In this document: positions 63,679-64,000 of the stretch, in pieces
Layout of the letters: every line of letters begins with the position of its first letter
Position numbering within the stretch: the first letter of the stretch is position 1
Source of the DNA: Bacillota bacterium
GTDB lineage: Bacteria > Bacillota > Clostridia > Acetivibrionales > DTU013
DNA length: 64,000 nt
NCBI GenBank assembly: GCA_023409735.1
Contig: JAEYRB010000060.1
Span: 40,788 to 104,787, forward strand
Reading direction: 5' to 3'
The notes under the pieces: model-generated
What the model was told of the DNA's origin: nothing
Databases searched by the model: none
Seen by the model: only the letters and a program-made list of their open reading frames with translations
Translations under genes and position numbers: made by a program

Positions 63679-64000
63679 ATGACAAAAAGAATAAATAGGT
63701 TTATAACCATTATTACAGTATTAATGCTTCTATTATCGTTCCCGGTTTATGCGGAAGGATTACCGGCAGCAGTATCAGTTACAATAGACGGACAACCAGT
63801 TATGTTTCCTGATGCACAGCCATACATAGTAAACGGACGTACCATGATACCCATTCGCTTTATAAGTGAAAACATGGGTGGTAAGGTGTCCTGGGAGCAG
63901 TCAACCAAAACTGTAACACTTAAGCAGGGGAGCATAACCATAGTTCTTGAAATAGGCAAAACCTCAGCTGCTGTTGTAGATTCTTCGACAAGCAAAAGAG
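63679..64000 (+). CDS. Secreted copper-amine-oxidase-like domain protein (cut by window end)
   Basis: Only the first 107 codons are present. A signal peptide (MTKRINRFITIITVLMLLLSFPVYA) is followed by a copper-amine-oxidase-N-like domain (VSVTIDGQPVMF, YIVNGRTMIPIRFISENMGG). This stalk domain is common in clostridial surface proteins. GGAGGT precedes the ATG by 9 bases. The remainder is outside the window, so the full architecture is unknown. Confidence 0.8.
   Translation, partial: MTKRINRFITIITVLMLLLSFPVYAEGLPAAVSVTIDGQPVMFPDAQPYIVNGRTMIPIRFISENMGGKVSWEQSTKTVTLKQGSITIVLEIGKTSAAVVDSSTSKR

Noticed and set aside
1..64000. CRISPR array, intact insertion sequence, prophage or retron
   Set aside because: No regularly spaced short direct repeats, transposase, integrase or reverse transcriptase was found in any frame examined.

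Overview
The window looks like a chromosome segment of a low-GC, endospore-forming Clostridia bacterium, probably a plant-polysaccharide user near the Ruminiclostridium/Lachnoclostridium groups. The evidence is A/T-rich intergenic DNA, strong AGGAGG ribosome sites, several TTG/GTG starts, a Spo0E-like protein, Gram-positive secreted proteins with SLH, Big2 and copper-amine-oxidase-like domains, and GH2, GH42 and GH43 enzymes. Species cannot be assigned from the sequence alone.

Layout. 0-4 kb: a methyltransferase, then a complete vanH-vanA-vanX type operon for D-lactate-ended peptidoglycan (glycopeptide resistance), with no vanR/vanS visible. 4-8 kb: an ArsR-type repressor divergent from a GH2 glycosidase and a UlaG-like metallo-hydrolase. 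8-13.6 kb: a radical SAM protein with a shortened C-terminus, then an AraC regulator divergent from a three-gene sugar isomerase/oxidoreductase operon. 13.9-21.3 kb: topoisomerase III, AsnA, an orphan GHKL kinase, a Spo0E-like peptide, a sirtuin, TadA and tRNA-Ser. 21.3-24.3 kb: a decay zone with fragments of at least five unrelated genes. 24.4-33.6 kb: a higher-GC block with LemA, DUF2207 and SHOCT proteins and a 1156-residue CAP/Big2/ricin secreted protein divergent from a LytTR two-component system. 34-40 kb: a MATE exporter, a paired radical-SAM/DUF4130 DNA-repair module, a small tandem-repeat protein, CorA, and a Met-Glu-Val tRNA cluster followed by an array of near-identical terminators. 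40.7-45.6 kb: a fluoride riboswitch with crcB, then GH42 and GH43 enzymes. 46-54 kb: NfeD/FloA, small unknown proteins, a SWIM/SNF2 ATPase and an SLH-transglutaminase protein. 54.2-55 kb: three tiny membrane proteins. 55.2-64 kb: a PilZ protein, a Tad/Flp pilus operon (TadZ, CpaF, TadB, TadC, Flp pilin), an FHA protein, a 39-residue hydrophobic peptide, a zinc-ribbon membrane protein and the start of a copper-amine-oxidase-like secreted protein.

The most notable observations are: the vanHAX operon; a ~62-bp hairpin repeat found three times, once read in frame inside a gene; a tandem terminator array behind the tRNAs; a fluoride riboswitch ahead of crcB; a family of 35-55 residue membrane proteins; a 35-codon ORF wedged between a response regulator and its kinase; and a clearly broken gene graveyard at 21.3-24.3 kb. 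All calls come from reading the sequence; no database search was run.
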